Source: Acidiferrobacteraceae bacterium
GTDB taxonomy: Bacteria; Pseudomonadota; Gammaproteobacteria; Arenicellales; UBA868
Length of the DNA: 64,000 nt
Assembly: GCA_002721105.1 (NCBI GenBank)
Contig: PBJL01000015.1
Coordinates: 19,580-83,579, forward strand
Reading direction: 5' to 3'
Shown: piece after piece, positions 30,314-39,197 of the stretch
Position numbering within the stretch: the stretch's first letter is position 1
Layout of the letters: the number at the start of each line of letters is the position of its first letter
Made by a program: the position numbers and the translations under genes
The notes under the pieces: model-generated
Told to the model about the DNA's origin: nothing
Databases searched by the model: none
Seen by the model: only the letters and a program-made list of their open reading frames with translations

Positions 30314-31345
30314 TCAGACACCTTTATTCTGAATAAACATTGCATCTCCATAACTGAAAAATCTATATCCAGTCGTTAACGCATGAGAATAGACCTTTCT
30401 GATTTCTTCAATTCCAGAAAATGCGCTAACTAATACAAACAATGAAGACATGGGTTGATGAAAGTTAGTGATCAAAGCATCTACTACATTGAAGCGAAAA
30501 CCTGGGACTATATAGAGGTCAGTATATCCCGCCATTGATTTAAGTGCGCCATTTCGGTGTGCCGACTCTAGCGCTCTAACAACAGTCGTGCCGACCGCAA
30601 TGATTCTACCGCCCTCCTTCTTTGTTTGCCTGATTGATTTTATAACTTGGTCTTCAACACAAATCCATTCACTATGCATTCGATGATCTTCGATATACTC
30701 TTCTCTAATTGGTTGAAAAGTGCCGGCACCTACATGCAAAGTTATGTACTCAACCGATATCTTCTTCCTAATAAGCGCATCAAATAAGTCGTTATCAAAG
30801 TGAAGCCCGGCAGTTGGGGCAGCTACGGCACCTGGTATAGTTGCGTAAATTGTTTGATAATTAATTTCATCCAAAAGCTCAGTTTCTCTTCTGATGTAGG
30901 GTGGGAGAGGCACATCACCTTCATGCTCTAGAATCAGCTGCAGATCATCATCAGACCGCAACAACAAATCATAGAATACACCGATGCGTTGTTTTACCAC
31001 AAATCTTGCGCCTTTTTGTGTTAACAAATGCGTGCCTACTTTTGGACTTTTACTCGCACGAATCTGAGCTAAACACCGATTAGAGCTAATCAGCCGCTCA
31101 ATAAAAATTTCTACGCTTCCGCCACCCATCTCTTTGAAAGCTTTCAAACGTGCCTTAATTACCTTTGTATTGTTTAATATTAATAAGTCGTTTTCATTCA
31201 ATATTGTCGGTAAATCACTGAAAAGCTTATCTTCAATATCGTGTTTGGCATTAAAATTTAGTAGGCGACAAGATGATCGAGTAACCAAAGGACGTTGGGC
31301 AATACTCTCCGGCTGTATCCTGTAATCAAAAAATTTACTTTTCAT
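30314..31345 (-). CDS. queA: S-adenosylmethionine:tRNA ribosyltransferase-isomerase QueA
   Basis: QueA builds epoxyqueuosine on tRNA from SAM. The ATG at 31345 gives 343 residues, and a TTG one codon earlier is less likely. Family blocks are QPESIAQRPL, LLILNNTKVIKARL, PTAGLHFDNDLFDAL, HVGAGTFQPIR and LITNFHQPMSSLFVLVSAF. It heads the queA-tgt-yajC-secDF operon. Confidence 0.97.
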   Translation of the reverse strand: MKSKFFDYRIQPESIAQRPLVTRSSCRLLNFNAKHDIEDKLFSDLPTILNENDLLILNNTKVIKARLKAFKEMGGGSVEIFIERLISSNRCLAQIRASKSPKVGTHLLTQKGARFVVKQRIGVFYDLLLRSDDDLQLILEHEGDVPLPPYIRRETELLDEINYQTIYATIPGAVAAPTAGLHFDNDLFDALIRKKISVEYITLHVGAGTFQPIREEYIEDHRMHSEWICVEDQVIKSIRQTKKEGGRIIAVGTTVVRALESAHRNGALKSMAGYTDLYIVPGFRFNVVDALITNFHQPMSSLFVLVSAFSGIEEIRKVYSHALTTGYRFFSYGDAMFIQNKGV

Positions 31346-31383
31346 CAAAAAATAAATAGACGTTTGTTTATTGTGATCTACTC

Positions 31384-32649
31384 TTACGATTCACTACGCC
31401 TAAAGCCAAGTTCCACTTTTTTTTGTCCCCGAGCGCGCCGAAATGCTCCATTCACGTTTCCAAAAAATAGCATTGGTCCGGCCTTAATTATGGCTTTCCA
31501 TTTCCGATACCTTTTAACCTTGATTACTGGCTTACCCGCCAACAGTAAACCCAACATACGTGCGGGCCAGAAAATTTTTCGAGGAATATGATCGCCATGC
31601 ATAATCTCAAGCTCTTTTTGGGTGAATGGCTCTAGAGTAATTACGCCGGCTGATTTTGCGTCACGCAATAGCTTTTCGCCGTTTGGCGTACGCGAAATAA
31701 AAATATTTGCTCCAGGAGCTTCTTGGTGAATCGGTTTGCCGTTCTCAATAACCCAACCATCAGGACAGGCTACATCTGCCACTTCACCAATCGCATCGGG
31801 GCAGATTTTACATCGAAATTGTGAGTCATAAGTCCATGATGCCCCTGTGTTAAGGTAAGATTCATCATAGGTGAGATTAAATGACCGTCCATCTTTAGTC
31901 TCCATATGTGTCATTCCAGGCCACCCCTCACCGCGAAACCGAAATCGACTCAGATCGGTCGCTTTCACGCCAAATTTTCTAGCCATATCTACTGGCATCT
32001 TCAAACTGGGCACGCCTCCACAAAACATTGTTAATGTATATGGAATTTGATCTTTTACGCGGTCATCGACCTTAGCTAAATTTTTTATAGCGGATATATC
32101 GCATGGTTTTCCGATCACTGCAAACACGTATCCATCATCAAGCAACTGGTTAACCTGAGTAAGTGGGGCAGCTGGTCCATAGCGAGATTGTGCTCCATCA
32201 TAAAGCTGACGGGCGGAGGTGCTGACAAGTGCATTGGTCAACAACGGATATTCGGATGACGCTTGCACATGCAAAACTGCATCTACTTTTTTGCTTTCTA
32301 GCAAATGAATTCCTAGAGCCGTCAAAGCGCCACCCGCTGCTGCATGAAACCGGATTCCCTCGTCCGTCGCCCAACCTCGATACAACGAAAGAATTGGGCC
32401 AAATACTTTATTGGTCGTACCAAAAGGTCCAGCCTGTTTCTTTTTTGGACCTGTGATAGTAATGCCGGGACACACTTCTAAGATTTTTTCCAAATGCGAA
32501 TCCTGTATTGAAGACTTCGTTTGGGGTCGCAATCTTTGATCAGATGTAAGAGTCATCTCCACCGAGTTTCGACCGGCTATGCTCTCACAAATACCGCATC
32601 CTGCGCACAAACCATTTTCAATAATTTGATCGAGATTTTGGATATTCAT
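31384..32649 (-). CDS. Coenzyme F420 hydrogenase/dehydrogenase beta-subunit (FrhB)-family protein
   Basis: This 421-residue iron-sulfur flavoprotein-like sequence has an N-terminal cluster motif (Cys15, 18 and 21 in LCAGCGICE, with Cys60 in VCPG). The FrhB N and C domains follow (AAGGALTALGIHLLESKKVDAV; VFAVIGKPCDISAIKNLAKVD; FCGGVPSL), with a second cysteine set in FRCKICPDAIGEVADVACPDGW. Family members include F420 hydrogenase beta subunits, archaeal-type glutamate synthase parts and chlorophyllide 7-vinyl reductases. The reductase substrate here is unknown. It lies between queA and tRNA-Leu, and nothing nearby suggests F420 use. Confidence 0.8.
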   Translation of the reverse strand: MNIQNLDQIIENGLCAGCGICESIAGRNSVEMTLTSDQRLRPQTKSSIQDSHLEKILEVCPGITITGPKKKQAGPFGTTNKVFGPILSLYRGWATDEGIRFHAAAGGALTALGIHLLESKKVDAVLHVQASSEYPLLTNALVSTSARQLYDGAQSRYGPAAPLTQVNQLLDDGYVFAVIGKPCDISAIKNLAKVDDRVKDQIPYTLTMFCGGVPSLKMPVDMARKFGVKATDLSRFRFRGEGWPGMTHMETKDGRSFNLTYDESYLNTGASWTYDSQFRCKICPDAIGEVADVACPDGWVIENGKPIHQEAPGANIFISRTPNGEKLLRDAKSAGVITLEPFTQKELEIMHGDHIPRKIFWPARMLGLLLAGKPVIKVKRYRKWKAIIKAGPMLFFGNVNGAFRRARGQKKVELGFRRSES

Positions 32650-32677
32650 GTTCTACTTTCGCGCACGCTAGGGGGCT

Positions 32678-32763
32678 TGGTAGCCGAGGAGGGACTTGAA
32701 CCCCCACGCCAAAAAGGCATTTGATTTTGAGTCAAACGTGTCTACCAATTCCACCACTCGGCC
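32678..32763 (-). tRNA. tRNA-Leu (anticodon CAA)
   Basis: The minus strand folds into a class II tRNA: acceptor stem GGCCGAG with its partner (one G-U pair at the end), a D-arm with TGGTAGACAC, anticodon stem TTTGA/TCAAA around loop CTCAAAA (anticodon CAA), a long variable arm, and a T-arm with GGTTCAAGTCC. The 3' CCA is encoded at 32678-32680. The length of 86 bases is normal for tRNA-Leu. Confidence 0.95.
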
Positions 32764-32776
32764 ACTATACGTAATT

Positions 32777-34186
32777 CTACCAAAGTTCTTTGCTTAATAC
32801 CCCCACGCGCTTTTCAATAACTTCCATCGCATCCAGTACTAAATCCTCTCGATATCGACGCCCTATTATCTGAAGACCCATGGGCAACCCATCAACAAAA
32901 CCAATTGGGAAAACACCCGCTGGTAACCCGAGAAAGTTCACGCTAGTACTATAAATAGATGCGCGACAAATATCTTTATATTGTTCTGATGATTGGACAT
33001 CACAATCCCATCTTGGTGCTGGGCGCATAAAATAAGGTGTCAATACAAGGGGGTAATGGTCAAGAAATAAATTCCAACGACGTGTTTCAGCCGTACGCTC
33101 TTTTATCCCAATACGGTACGCTTCAGCATCAGCAACCTCAACAATCTTAAGATGCCATTCAAGAATTTTTTGGATAGCAGGACTTCCCTCTTCGGCCGCT
33201 AAAGGTGCCATGAACTCTCTAATCTCTGAACCAAGGAGTTTAAACCAGCATTGTGATGCGTGATAAATTGATGGGGTTTCAGCATGCGCGATGGAATAAC
33301 CTGCATCGCTAAGATAACCTGCCACTCTATCAAGTCCTTCCACGATTTGAGGGTGTATTGCATAATCATAAGATTCATGAGTCATGGCTACCTGCACAGA
33401 ATTCTCATTTGGCCAAGAATCAAACGTAACAGGCATCCAAAGTGGGTCTCGGCTGTCCGCGTTAGATATTATTTTTGTAGCAAGTCTCACATCGGACACC
33501 TCTCGACAGATTACTCCTTGAGAGGCTATCAACTGACTCAACATACCACGCTCAGAAGTGCTTGAGGAGCCTACATAATTAGGTGTTCTTCCAAAAGTTG
33601 GCTTAATTGTGGTAACGCCACAAAAAGAAGCTGGAAAACGCAAAGAGCCTCCTATGTCATTGCCGTGGTGGATTGGACCAAATCCCATGGCTGCAGCAAC
33701 GCCAGCACCGCCTGATGATCCACCAGGGGAAGCATCTTGATCCCATGGGTTAACGGTGCGTCCGTGGAGCGGATTATCTGTGGTCAACCGCATCGAAAAT
33801 TCTGGTGTATTGGTTCGACCTATGATAATTGCACCCGCATTTTTTAGGTGACGCACTACTGGAGAATCTTCTTCAGCAATTATGCTCTCATAGGCTCGAA
33901 TACCATTTGGTGTTGGTTGACCTTTGACATCAATATTTGTTTTTACCGTAACGGGCACTCCATATAACGCTCCAATCTGGCCACCTTTCGCGAGCGACTT
34001 ATCTGCCTCTATGGCTTCAGATAACGCGTGATCACTATAATCATACACAATCGCATTCAATTTCTGATTACAATTTGATATCCGTTCAACCACGGATAAC
34101 ATAACTTCTTCGCATGTAAATGAACCATCTCGAATACCTTTTGCTAGATAACATGCGTTAAATTGCCACAATTCTGTTGCTGTCAT
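32777..34186 (-). CDS. Amidase-signature family hydrolase
   Basis: This 469-residue amidase-signature enzyme has the Ser-cisSer-Lys triad: Lys82 (VTVKTNID), cis-Ser157 in PGGSSGGAG and nucleophile Ser181 in NDIGGSLRFP. It differs from GatA in its C-terminal half (HYPLVLTPYFMRPAPRWD) and has no gatB or gatC neighbour, so it is a free amidase rather than the tRNA amidotransferase. Its substrate is unknown. It flanks the vitamin B6 catabolic island and could hydrolyse an amide intermediate there, but that is only positional inference. Confidence 0.85.
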   Translation of the reverse strand: MTATELWQFNACYLAKGIRDGSFTCEEVMLSVVERISNCNQKLNAIVYDYSDHALSEAIEADKSLAKGGQIGALYGVPVTVKTNIDVKGQPTPNGIRAYESIIAEEDSPVVRHLKNAGAIIIGRTNTPEFSMRLTTDNPLHGRTVNPWDQDASPGGSSGGAGVAAAMGFGPIHHGNDIGGSLRFPASFCGVTTIKPTFGRTPNYVGSSSTSERGMLSQLIASQGVICREVSDVRLATKIISNADSRDPLWMPVTFDSWPNENSVQVAMTHESYDYAIHPQIVEGLDRVAGYLSDAGYSIAHAETPSIYHASQCWFKLLGSEIREFMAPLAAEEGSPAIQKILEWHLKIVEVADAEAYRIGIKERTAETRRWNLFLDHYPLVLTPYFMRPAPRWDCDVQSSEQYKDICRASIYSTSVNFLGLPAGVFPIGFVDGLPMGLQIIGRRYREDLVLDAMEVIEKRVGVLSKELW

Positions 34187-34291
34187 AAATATACCTAGGC
34201 TCTATTTATAAAACAGAGTTTATCAGTAACTCTAAACATAGCTTTTACAGACCATTGGTCTAAGAGATAACATTAAGAATGATAATGAAAT

Positions 34292-34417
34292 TTACTCTAT
34301 ATAAAAAACCTCAAGAGCTAATAGATGAACATGTGACTCTTCTGTTCGTCGCGCCCGTGGACTGACTTCCGAAAACACAAGAGGTGCGTCAAGCTGCTTA
34401 CAAACCGCAGGTTTCAT
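34292..34417 (-). pseudogene. Possible remnant of a zinc-type alcohol dehydrogenase/quinone oxidoreductase gene (first 41 codons)
   Basis: On the minus strand an ATG at 34417, preceded by a good AGAGGA site, opens a 41-codon frame. It begins MKPAVCKQLDAPLVFSEVS and continues PRARRTEESHVHLLALEVFYIE, which resembles the first ~40 residues of MDR-family dehydrogenases (MKAxVCKxxGAPLVxEEV...EVRVxxxAxGVNxxD). A stop follows at once, and no continuation was found in the remaining ~95 bases before the amidase gene. It is read as a decayed gene start. A functional micro-protein cannot be excluded. Confidence 0.4.
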
Positions 34418-34464
34418 CGCTGTCCTCTTTTTTTGTCTTTAAACAGAGTTAAAAGTAAAAATAC

Positions 34465-34911
34465 TCACGATGCCTCTACAAGATATTTAAAAAGTTGGAC
34501 TATCTGCTTTGGACTTTGTGCGGTCGCTTGAGCCACAGAATCAATCTCTTTCAGAGGATGAATTAAATCGTCATCATGGATCGTGACGATTGGGATACCT
34601 AGAGCATGAGCATATCCTGCATCAAACGCTGCATTCCATTGCTTAAATTTTTCTCCAAAACGTACCACAACAAGATCTGCATCTTGAATGCCCTTTCTTA
34701 TGCGTACTCCATTAATCTTTGCAGCCTTGTGGTCTCGCCAAAACTTGCGCTCTTCCTTTCCGAAAATCTCTTCTCCCACATCATCACTCATCTCATGATG
34801 AGTCACCGGTCCAAAAAATTCAATATCTAACTCCGCATTCTTTGTGCCGTTTTGAATTTGCTCTCGCCAATCTGTATGAATCTCGCCCGACAAATAAACG
34901 TTCCACGTCAT
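34465..34911 (-). CDS. YtoQ family protein
   Basis: This 148-residue protein starts MTWNVYLSGEIHTDWRE and contains FFGPVTHHEMSDDVGE, VRIRKGIQDADLVVVRFGEKFKQWNAAFDAGYAHALG-type blocks. The pattern matches the conserved YtoQ family, whose fold resembles nucleoside 2-deoxyribosyltransferases. The biochemical role is not known to me. It is 70 bases downstream of the rutC-like gene on the same strand and may be co-transcribed with it at the edge of the vitamin B6 island. Confidence 0.8.
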   Translation of the reverse strand: MTWNVYLSGEIHTDWREQIQNGTKNAELDIEFFGPVTHHEMSDDVGEEIFGKEERKFWRDHKAAKINGVRIRKGIQDADLVVVRFGEKFKQWNAAFDAGYAHALGIPIVTIHDDDLIHPLKEIDSVAQATAQSPKQIVQLFKYLVEAS

Positions 34912-34981
34912 ATTGCCTCCATTTAGATGTAGTTTTGTTAATTAGTTCGGCCAATATCCAGCTTCATGAATATTGATATAT

Positions 34982-35389
34982 TCAAATCTTTCCTTCAATA
35001 TGCGCTATTGAAGAAATTTCAACTAGAAATTGCGGCTTCACTAAATCGGCCCGAATACACCACCGCGCCGGTGGCTCCTTAGGGAAATACTCCTTATAGA
35101 CCTCATTCATTAAGTCGTAATGATTTAGATCCTTAATAAAAATCATGTTATATACGATATCGGACATTTGACCGCCAGATGCTTCGACCACGCTTCCGAT
35201 ACTTTCTAGTACGTGACGTGTCTGCATTGCGATATCTTCTTCTCCCACTATATTTCCGTTCATATCTATTGGTAATGTCCCAGAAATATAGACAACGTTA
35301 TCTGATTCGATCCCCGGAGAATAAGGGGCGAGTGGAGGTGCCGAACCGGACGGTATAATGACTCTTTTTGGCAAGATATGCGCTCCCAT
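34982..35389 (-). CDS. rutC: RutC-like enamine/imine deaminase (RidA superfamily)
   Basis: The 135 residues follow E. coli RutC (3-aminoacrylate deaminase) closely in pattern: KRVIIPSGSAPPLAPYSPG, NVVYISGTLPID, TRHVLESI and PPARWCI with the substrate-binding Arg109, then LVEISSIAHI. No other rut genes are nearby, so uracil catabolism is not implied. The gene is divergent from the pyridoxine-oxidase-like gene with 43 bases between the starts. A role in removing a reactive enamine from pyridine-ring breakdown is a plausible inference. Confidence 0.8.
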   Translation of the reverse strand: MGAHILPKRVIIPSGSAPPLAPYSPGIESDNVVYISGTLPIDMNGNIVGEEDIAMQTRHVLESIGSVVEASGGQMSDIVYNMIFIKDLNHYDLMNEVYKEYFPKEPPARWCIRADLVKPQFLVEISSIAHIEGKI

Positions 35390-35432
35390 AAAGTACTATA
35401 TAATTCCCTAGGATAACGCAAAATGAAAATTT

Positions 35433-36974
35433 ATGACTAACTTTCTCGTCATAGGCGGGGGAACAGCCGGATGCGTAATCGCACGCCGACTATCTGAAAA
35501 CAGTGCGGTAAGTGTGATTCTACTAGAAGCTGGATCTTCCTCATTTGACATGAAAGTCCACGATCCAAAACAGTGGCCATTCCTTGCCGGCTCCGTTATT
35601 GATTGGTCGTTTAACACGGTACCCCAGTTTCACACTAATTCTCGTATACACTCCTGGCCACGTGGTAAGGCACTTGGTGGTTCGAGCATCATCAATGCGA
35701 TGGCTCATGTTCGAGGTCATCGGAGTGATTTTGATCAGTGGGCGCAACAGGGATGTCATGGGTGGTCATATGCTGACCTGCTACCATATTTTATACGTTC
35801 AGAAACATCTAGTTATTCTGATTCTCCCTACCATGGGATTAACGGACCTCTGCACTTGATACAACCTACAGTTGCCCACCCTCTTACTGAATGCTATTTA
35901 GCGGCTGCCGAAAATATGGGATACCCTCCGATTGATGAACATAATGGCGCTGAAATGATCGGACCCACATTAAATACTCTAACGATTAGAAGAAACCAGC
36001 GGCTAAGCATTTCCGACGCTTATCTGAAACCAATTCTTCCACGAAAGAATCTTACAATTCTCGACAATTGTCTAGTTGACCGATTGCTTTTGGACAAACA
36101 CAATCGATGCATAGGGGCGTCATTCATAAAAGATGGTAGCGAAGAAAAAGTTCACGCCGACAACGGTATTGTTGTTTGCAGTGGTACTGTCGGTTCACCT
36201 CAGATATTGCTACGCTCAGGTATCGGGCCTGAGAAATTACTAAAACATATTGGAATACCGTGTCGTGTAAACCTAACTGGAGTCGGCAGCAACCTACATG
36301 ATCACTGTCTTGGTGCCGGAAACATATACTACTCAAAACGTACTGTCCCCGAAAGCGAGTACCAACATTCAGAGTCCTTACTTTATATAAATTTCAAAAC
36401 AAAAACATTACGACCTGATTTAGTGTTTGCGTGCGTAACATTACCTGTAATTACTGATCAATTCCTAGCGCCACCGATTGGCTCCGCATATACCTTGATG
36501 TATGGAGTTACATCACCAAAAAGTCGTGGCTCGTTAACTCTGCAATCTTCTAATCCTTATGTACCACCACTTATAGATCCAAACTACTTAAATCATGAGA
36601 ATGATCGAGCCTTATTCGTTGAGGCGTTAGACTTTGCTCGAGAGCTTGGAGGATCACCAATGTTTAGTGAATGGAGACAAAGAGAGTATCTACCCAATCA
36701 AACAGTTTCGTCTATTAAAGATAAGAGATTCTTTAATGAAATAGCCGCGTATACACACCATCATCCAGTCGGAACGTGCCAAATGGGAGTAGACGATAAC
36801 TCTGTTGTTTCGCCTGAACTTAATGTCTATGGTGTTGCAAACCTATTCGTTTCTGATGCATCCATAATCCCAAATATTACAACCGGACCCACCAATGCAG
36901 CAGTGGTCGCAATAGCGGAAAAATCGGCCGATCTCCTACTGAAACAGAGCCCTCTGAGCCCAATTCATTTGTAG
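35433..36974 (+). CDS. Pyridoxine 4-oxidase-like GMC flavoenzyme
   Basis: This 513-residue FAD-dependent GMC oxidoreductase is predicted to oxidise pyridoxine to pyridoxal. It opens with the dinucleotide motif VIGGGTAGCVIARRL (Gly8-Gly13) and has the GMC signature RGKALGGSSIINAMAHVRG. Several stretches recall the M. loti pyridoxine 4-oxidase (Mll6785) more than choline dehydrogenase: EMIGPTLNTLTIR, LGAGNIYYSKRTVPESEYQHSES, GSAYTLMYGVTSPKSRG and THHHPVGTCQMG. An Asn (GPTNAAVVAIAE) occupies the second catalytic region. Neighbouring genes for pyridoxal and pyridoxamine breakdown support the assignment. That comparison is from memory. Confidence 0.78.
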   Translation: MTNFLVIGGGTAGCVIARRLSENSAVSVILLEAGSSSFDMKVHDPKQWPFLAGSVIDWSFNTVPQFHTNSRIHSWPRGKALGGSSIINAMAHVRGHRSDFDQWAQQGCHGWSYADLLPYFIRSETSSYSDSPYHGINGPLHLIQPTVAHPLTECYLAAAENMGYPPIDEHNGAEMIGPTLNTLTIRRNQRLSISDAYLKPILPRKNLTILDNCLVDRLLLDKHNRCIGASFIKDGSEEKVHADNGIVVCSGTVGSPQILLRSGIGPEKLLKHIGIPCRVNLTGVGSNLHDHCLGAGNIYYSKRTVPESEYQHSESLLYINFKTKTLRPDLVFACVTLPVITDQFLAPPIGSAYTLMYGVTSPKSRGSLTLQSSNPYVPPLIDPNYLNHENDRALFVEALDFARELGGSPMFSEWRQREYLPNQTVSSIKDKRFFNEIAAYTHHHPVGTCQMGVDDNSVVSPELNVYGVANLFVSDASIIPNITTGPTNAAVVAIAEKSADLLLKQSPLSPIHL

Positions 36975-37022
36975 CAAAGGTTATAATAATCAATAAACCA
37001 CTATTTAAAGAGTTTTGATTTA

Positions 37023-37460
37023 GTGAGACTTGCTCGAATACTTCAAGTCTGTCTAATTTTTGGATACGCCGGAATGACAACCCACGCATCTAAGGACAAC
37101 CTTGTTGTAAATAATTTCCTTCACCGAACTATTTTCATATCGAATGATCATACTACCGAAGATGTGCGCTGTCAGTTCATCCTGGCGCATTTCGTGACTT
37201 ATGATTTTGTCAAATTTTCACAAAATGATACTCTGTCTATTCCCGTCTACCTAAGCAATCCTGATGGTACAATCTTCTATTTCCACGCGGGAAATTATAT
37301 GGCAATCGAAGATCTTCTTTGTGGATTTGATGCACATTGGTCGCTGACTCGACAAGAATTATCTTTAATCCCATTTATATCCTCAATAGATGAATCTTTA
37401 CATTTCATCTGCGGAGGAGATCAGATGTTATCTTGCATCCGAAAATCCATTGAATATTGA
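37023..37460 (+). CDS. Hypothetical exported 145-residue protein
   Basis: The gene starts with GTG at 37023. The first ~22 residues (MRLARILQVCLIFGYAGMTTHA) look like a Sec signal peptide ending at an AxA-like THA-S site. The remainder (~120 residues) has several aromatic and Cys residues (C51, C106, C130, C138 by rough count) that could form disulfides, and I recognise no domain. It lies 48 bases after the pyridoxine-oxidase-like gene and 46 bases before a second GMC gene, on the same strand, so it is probably part of the same unit. A periplasmic helper or maturation protein for a membrane-associated dehydrogenase is conceivable. Confidence 0.6.
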   Translation: MRLARILQVCLIFGYAGMTTHASKDNLVVNNFLHRTIFISNDHTTEDVRCQFILAHFVTYDFVKFSQNDTLSIPVYLSNPDGTIFYFHAGNYMAIEDLLCGFDAHWSLTRQELSLIPFISSIDESLHFICGGDQMLSCIRKSIEY

Positions 37461-37506
37461 TCAACGGTAGATCGAATCAGTTTAGAAACATCGTAGGAAA
37501 GATACT

Positions 37507-39141
37507 ATGACTAAAGGACTGGTTTATAACTATATTATAGTTGGAGCTGGGTCAGCGGGCTGCACTCTTGCTGCCCGACTTACCGAAAATCCCAACTGTC
37601 GTGTATTACTCCTTGAAGCTGGTGGCTGGGATCGTGATCCACTGATTCATATTCCGTTAACGTGGGCAAAGATGCTTCTAGAACAATCACATGACTGGGG
37701 ATATTTCTGCAAGCCGGAGCCTACTGTAAACAATCGTGAGATTGAGTGCGCTCGTGGAAAAGTGATTGGAGGCTCCTCCTCAGTGAACGCAATGGCCTAC
37801 GTAAGAGGAAACCGTGGCGACTATAATCGCTGGGCTGACTCTGGTTTATCAAGCTGGTCCTATAAACATGTGTTGCCATACTTCAAAAAACTAGAGACTT
37901 GGGAGAGCTCTGATCCGTTTCGTGGTTCTTCCGGACCTATTAATGTTCAACATTGTCGGTATGAAGACCCTTTAGTTGAAGCTTATGGCGAAGCAGGAAT
38001 TGCTGGAGGCTTTGGCTGGACTGATGACTATAATGGCAATATTCAAGAAGGGTTTTCACGCTTACAAATGACTATAAAAAATGGGCGGCGTTGTAGCGCA
38101 GCGAATGCTTATCTCCGACCATCGTTGCAAAGGAAAAACTTAGTAGTTAAGGTTAATTCATTAACAACCAAAGTTGCTTTTGAGAATAATAGGGCAATCG
38201 GAGTTCACTTTACCCAAAATAATCAGTCATTCTTTGCCCATGCTGATCAAGAAGTAATCTTGTGCGCCGGAGTAATTAACACGCCACAACTACTAATGCT
38301 TTCAGGCATTGGTGATTCTAAAAAGCTTAGAAAAATTGGAATAGAATCAAAACTTCACCTTGAAGGGGTCGGCATGAACCTTCAAGATCAAATGTCGGCT
38401 ATCATTTTGTACAAAAGGAAAGAAAACGGACCTTTTCATCATAATATGAGGGTAGATCGCATCGTATCTTCGCTCGCTAAGACTTATTTCCTTGGAACAG
38501 GATTTGCCTCAGATGTGCCGGGAGGAATGACCGCTTTCCTGCGTACTGACAGTAGCTACGACTTGCCAAATATTCAATTACTTCTTACTGCAGCTCCCCT
38601 TGGGGCCTGGCCATACCTTCGACCGTTCAAAAAACCCTTTAATGATGGTTTTGTCTCGCGTGTGGTTCTGCTTAACCCGGAAAGCCGCGGTGAGGTTGAG
38701 GTTGTGTCCTCAAATATCAAAGTGAAACCGATGATAAAACAGAATTTTCTGTCAACCCCTAGAGACTGGACAACTCTACGAGATGGACTGCGAATTGCTC
38801 GCGACATTGCGACCCAACCATGTATGGAACAGTTTATCGACAAAGAAATTCTGCCTGGCATATCCAAAACATCAAACGAAGAATTAAGCAACCATATTGC
38901 TGAAACTGCAATTACCTTGCATCATCCACTTGGAACCTGCCGAATGGGATCGCAGAACGATCTGACAGCCGTAGTGGACTCAAAGCTGAGAGTAATTGGC
39001 GCAGAAGGACTTCGCGTTGTTGACGGCTCGGTCATGCCGGATCTTGTTCGAGGAAATATAAACGGTCCTATTATTATGATCGCTGAAAAAGCAGCTGACT
39101 ATATTAGAAATAAAGAATCCCTGCCGCCAGAAGAGAACTGA
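37507..39141 (+). CDS. GMC flavoprotein dehydrogenase, candidate 4-pyridoxate dehydrogenase
   Basis: This 544-residue FAD-dependent GMC enzyme (about 59 kDa) has the Rossmann motif [15 protein letters not shown], the signature ARGKVIGGSSSVNAMAYVRG, the second signature GVINTPQLLMLSGIG and the active site ITLHHPLGTCRMG with Asn in NINGPIIMIAEKAAD. By fold and size it fits choline-dehydrogenase-like enzymes and also M. loti 4-pyridoxic acid dehydrogenase, reported as a membrane-bound GMC enzyme of about this mass. The neighbouring genes that make 4-pyridoxate and use its product are the reason for preferring that role. A generic alcohol dehydrogenase role remains possible. It is convergent with the pyridoxal dehydrogenase gene. 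Confidence 0.7.
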   Translation: MTKGLVYNYIIVGAGSAGCTLAARLTENPNCRVLLLEAGGWDRDPLIHIPLTWAKMLLEQSHDWGYFCKPEPTVNNREIECARGKVIGGSSSVNAMAYVRGNRGDYNRWADSGLSSWSYKHVLPYFKKLETWESSDPFRGSSGPINVQHCRYEDPLVEAYGEAGIAGGFGWTDDYNGNIQEGFSRLQMTIKNGRRCSAANAYLRPSLQRKNLVVKVNSLTTKVAFENNRAIGVHFTQNNQSFFAHADQEVILCAGVINTPQLLMLSGIGDSKKLRKIGIESKLHLEGVGMNLQDQMSAIILYKRKENGPFHHNMRVDRIVSSLAKTYFLGTGFASDVPGGMTAFLRTDSSYDLPNIQLLLTAAPLGAWPYLRPFKKPFNDGFVSRVVLLNPESRGEVEVVSSNIKVKPMIKQNFLSTPRDWTTLRDGLRIARDIATQPCMEQFIDKEILPGISKTSNEELSNHIAETAITLHHPLGTCRMGSQNDLTAVVDSKLRVIGAEGLRVVDGSVMPDLVRGNINGPIIMIAEKAADYIRNKESLPPEEN

Positions 39142-39197
39142 ATGATTAAGTCTTACATCATATTAATATGTCTCTACTAACCAATCTTCTGTGAAAG

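Noticed and set aside
32678..34186. tRNA-Leu as an integration site for the accessory island
   Set aside because: No integrase gene and no repeated tRNA 3' end found downstream in the window.
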